A DNA stretch of 6,563 nt, taken from positions 1 through 6,563 of the forward strand of contig JAAXUU010000080.1 in assembly GCA_013335845.1 (NCBI GenBank). The letters run 5' to 3'. The notes beneath the pieces are model-generated. The model was not told the origin of the DNA and did not search any database. It was given only the letters and a program-made list of their open reading frames with translations. Of the stretch, positions 5,368-6,563 are shown piece after piece. This DNA comes from Actinomycetota bacterium. GTDB lineage: Bacteria > Actinomycetota > Coriobacteriia > Coriobacteriales > RUG844. Both the position numbers and the translations under genes were made by a program. Each line of letters begins with the position of its first letter. Position 1 is the stretch's first letter.

Positions 5368-6454
5368 GTATGGTACCAAGCTCAAGGTTTCCGTCTTCGG
5401 GGAGTCCCACGGCTCCGCCATCGGGGTTGTTATCAACGGGCTGCCTGCGGGATACAAGATAGAAACCGATGAACTCATGAAATTGATGGATCGCCGCCGT
5501 CCGGGCGCGAATAACCTGGTGACCCCGAGGAAAGAGCGGGATGTACCGGTGTTCCTATCCGGTCTTAAGGATTCTGTGACCTGCGGCTCACCTCTGTGTG
5601 CGATGATCGAGAATCATGATGCCCATTCCTCTGATTATTCGGCGCTACTGGATACCCCACGACCTTCGCACGCCGATTATACCGCTGCCGTTGCATTCAA
5701 GGGGCATGCCGACATGCGCGGTGGTGGTCATTTCTCAGGTAGACTCACTGCGCCACTCTGCATAGCGGGCGGTATCGCGATGCAGATCCTTGCACACCAC
5801 GGAATCTATATCGGTGCCCACATCAGCTCGATCGGCTCCATCGACGACGTGGCCTTCCCAACGGTCGGTCTTACGCGGGAGATTCTTGTTTCGGCAGGGA
5901 AGAAAGGCTTCCCGACACTCGATGATTCAAGGGGCTCCTCGATGCGGTCTGAAATCGAATCTGCAGCCTCCGATAACGACTCGATAGGAGGTGTCATAGA
6001 GTGCGCGGCGATCGGGGTTCCTGTGGGACTCGGTGAACCGATGTTCGATGGCGTGGAAAACCGTCTCTCTTCTGCACTTTTCGGTATTCCTGCGGTGAAA
6101 GGAGTGGAGTTCGGTGCCGGCTTCAAATCTGCGAAAATGCGCGGGTCGCAACATAACGATGCATTCCTGATCGAATCAGATAGGATTACCACGGAAACGA
6201 ACAACCATGGAGGGGTTCTGGGTGGTATTACATCAGGTATGCCGATCCTCCTCCGTGTTGCAATAAAACCGACGCCATCGATTGGAAAAGAGCAGAGGAC
6301 CATCAGCCTCTCTCGTTTTGAATCAACGACTCTATCGATCTCAGGTAGGCACGATCCTTGTATAGCGATTCGTGCGGTTCCCTGTGTTGAAGCCGTTGTG
6401 GCGACTGTCATACTCGATTTACTATTGGAAGGAACACATAATGGAAATCTCTGA
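5357..6454 (+). CDS. aroC: Chorismate synthase
   Basis: Eliminates phosphate from EPSP to form chorismate, the branch point for Phe, Tyr, Trp and other aromatics; the family needs reduced FMN. From ATG 5357 the protein is 365 residues, a normal size, and opens with the expected KVSVFGESHG block (His18). Other motifs are DRRRPG at 45-50, RPSHADYT at 102-109 (His105), RGGGHFSGRLTA at 121-132, GVPVGLGEPMFDG at 220-232, GIPAVKGVEFGAGF at 243-256, NNHGGVLGGITSGMPI at 282-297 and RHDPC at 331-335 (Asp333). The frame is open upstream to 5288, but those 23 residues run over the aroA C-terminus, lack family similarity and have no comparable ribosome site. The loop at 121-132 reads HFSGR where enteric enzymes have RSSAR, a variant I associate with clostridial-type sequences. 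The end overlaps the next gene by 14 bases. Confidence 0.96.
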   Translation: MSSEYGTKLKVSVFGESHGSAIGVVINGLPAGYKIETDELMKLMDRRRPGANNLVTPRKERDVPVFLSGLKDSVTCGSPLCAMIENHDAHSSDYSALLDTPRPSHADYTAAVAFKGHADMRGGGHFSGRLTAPLCIAGGIAMQILAHHGIYIGAHISSIGSIDDVAFPTVGLTREILVSAGKKGFPTLDDSRGSSMRSEIESAASDNDSIGGVIECAAIGVPVGLGEPMFDGVENRLSSALFGIPAVKGVEFGAGFKSAKMRGSQHNDAFLIESDRITTETNNHGGVLGGITSGMPILLRVAIKPTPSIGKEQRTISLSRFESTTLSISGRHDPCIAIRAVPCVEAVVATVILDLLLEGTHNGNL

Positions 6455-6563
6455 AATCCGCAAAGAAATCGATTGCATCGACGATGCGATGCTCGATTTG
6501 TTCATCAGAAGAATGGAGTTTTCCGGTCAACTGGCACAATGCAAAATGCAGCAGAATCTACCG
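6441..6563 (+). CDS. Chorismate mutase domain (AroQ type), 3' end outside the window
   Basis: The first 41 codons of a gene cut by the window edge, starting at ATG 6441 with GGAAGGA at 6427-6433 seven bases upstream. The sequence is the first long helix of an AroQ-fold chorismate mutase: IRKEIDCIDDAMLDLFIRRM at 6-25, followed by GQLAQCKMQ at 29-37. By position, Arg7, Arg24 (or Arg23) and Lys35 correspond to the active-site Arg/Arg/Lys of the E. coli mutase domain. The enzyme rearranges chorismate to prephenate, the substrate of TyrA in the same operon. Whether it is a stand-alone mutase of about 90 residues or the N-terminus of a bifunctional mutase/prephenate dehydratase (pheA) cannot be seen; in this operon context the bifunctional form is my preferred guess. 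Confidence 0.85.
   Translation, partial: MEISEIRKEIDCIDDAMLDLFIRRMEFSGQLAQCKMQQNLP

Noticed and set aside
5806..6411. Long antisense ORF (201 codons) across aroC
   Set aside because: It is fully shadowed by chorismate synthase motifs on the + strand, is composition-driven and has no recognisable domain.

Overview
The window holds a Gram-positive-type aromatic amino acid operon in one tight cistron series, preceded by an unrelated membrane-protein gene. All recognised genes are on the + strand. Base composition looks close to balanced. The CmpB-type membrane protein, the type I-beta DAHP synthase with an N-terminal regulatory domain, and the ESGSTLR (EPSP synthase) and RGGGHFSGRLTA (chorismate synthase) variants together suggest a Firmicutes (Clostridia-like) or Coriobacteriia-like anaerobe. 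This is inference from family patterns; no rRNA or other marker is present.

Layout: 41-817 is a multi-pass membrane protein of the 'putative ABC transporter permease' (CmpB-like) family. Positions 818-1180 contain no long gene but hold the regulatory core of the window: a candidate promoter, a 35-residue leader ORF with its own Shine-Dalgarno (986-1093), and a strong intrinsic terminator (1119-1154) just before the first biosynthetic gene. Then follow aroF (DAHP synthase, 1181-2203), tyrA (prephenate dehydrogenase, 2200-3036), aroB (3029-4117), aroA (4114-5367), aroC (5357-6454) and the first 41 codons of a chorismate mutase-domain gene (6441 to the window end). Every junction from aroF onward overlaps by 4 to 14 bases, which indicates one transcript and translational coupling.

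How the genes work together: AroF starts the shikimate pathway, AroB makes 3-dehydroquinate, AroA makes EPSP and AroC makes chorismate. The chorismate mutase domain then commits chorismate to prephenate, and TyrA takes prephenate towards tyrosine. The mutase gene may continue into a prephenate dehydratase for phenylalanine, but that part lies outside the window. aroD/aroQ, aroE and aroK are not in the window.

The main discovery is the leader. Residues 10-20 read YRYFTFTYFYF (8 of 11 aromatic), there is no Trp codon, and the surrounding RNA can form three mutually exclusive pairings (pause hairpin, antiterminator, terminator) in the arrangement expected for ribosome-mediated attenuation. I infer a dual Tyr/Phe sensor controlling the whole operon. 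AroF also carries an N-terminal domain of the kind that gives allosteric feedback in its family, so supply is probably controlled at both transcription and enzyme level.
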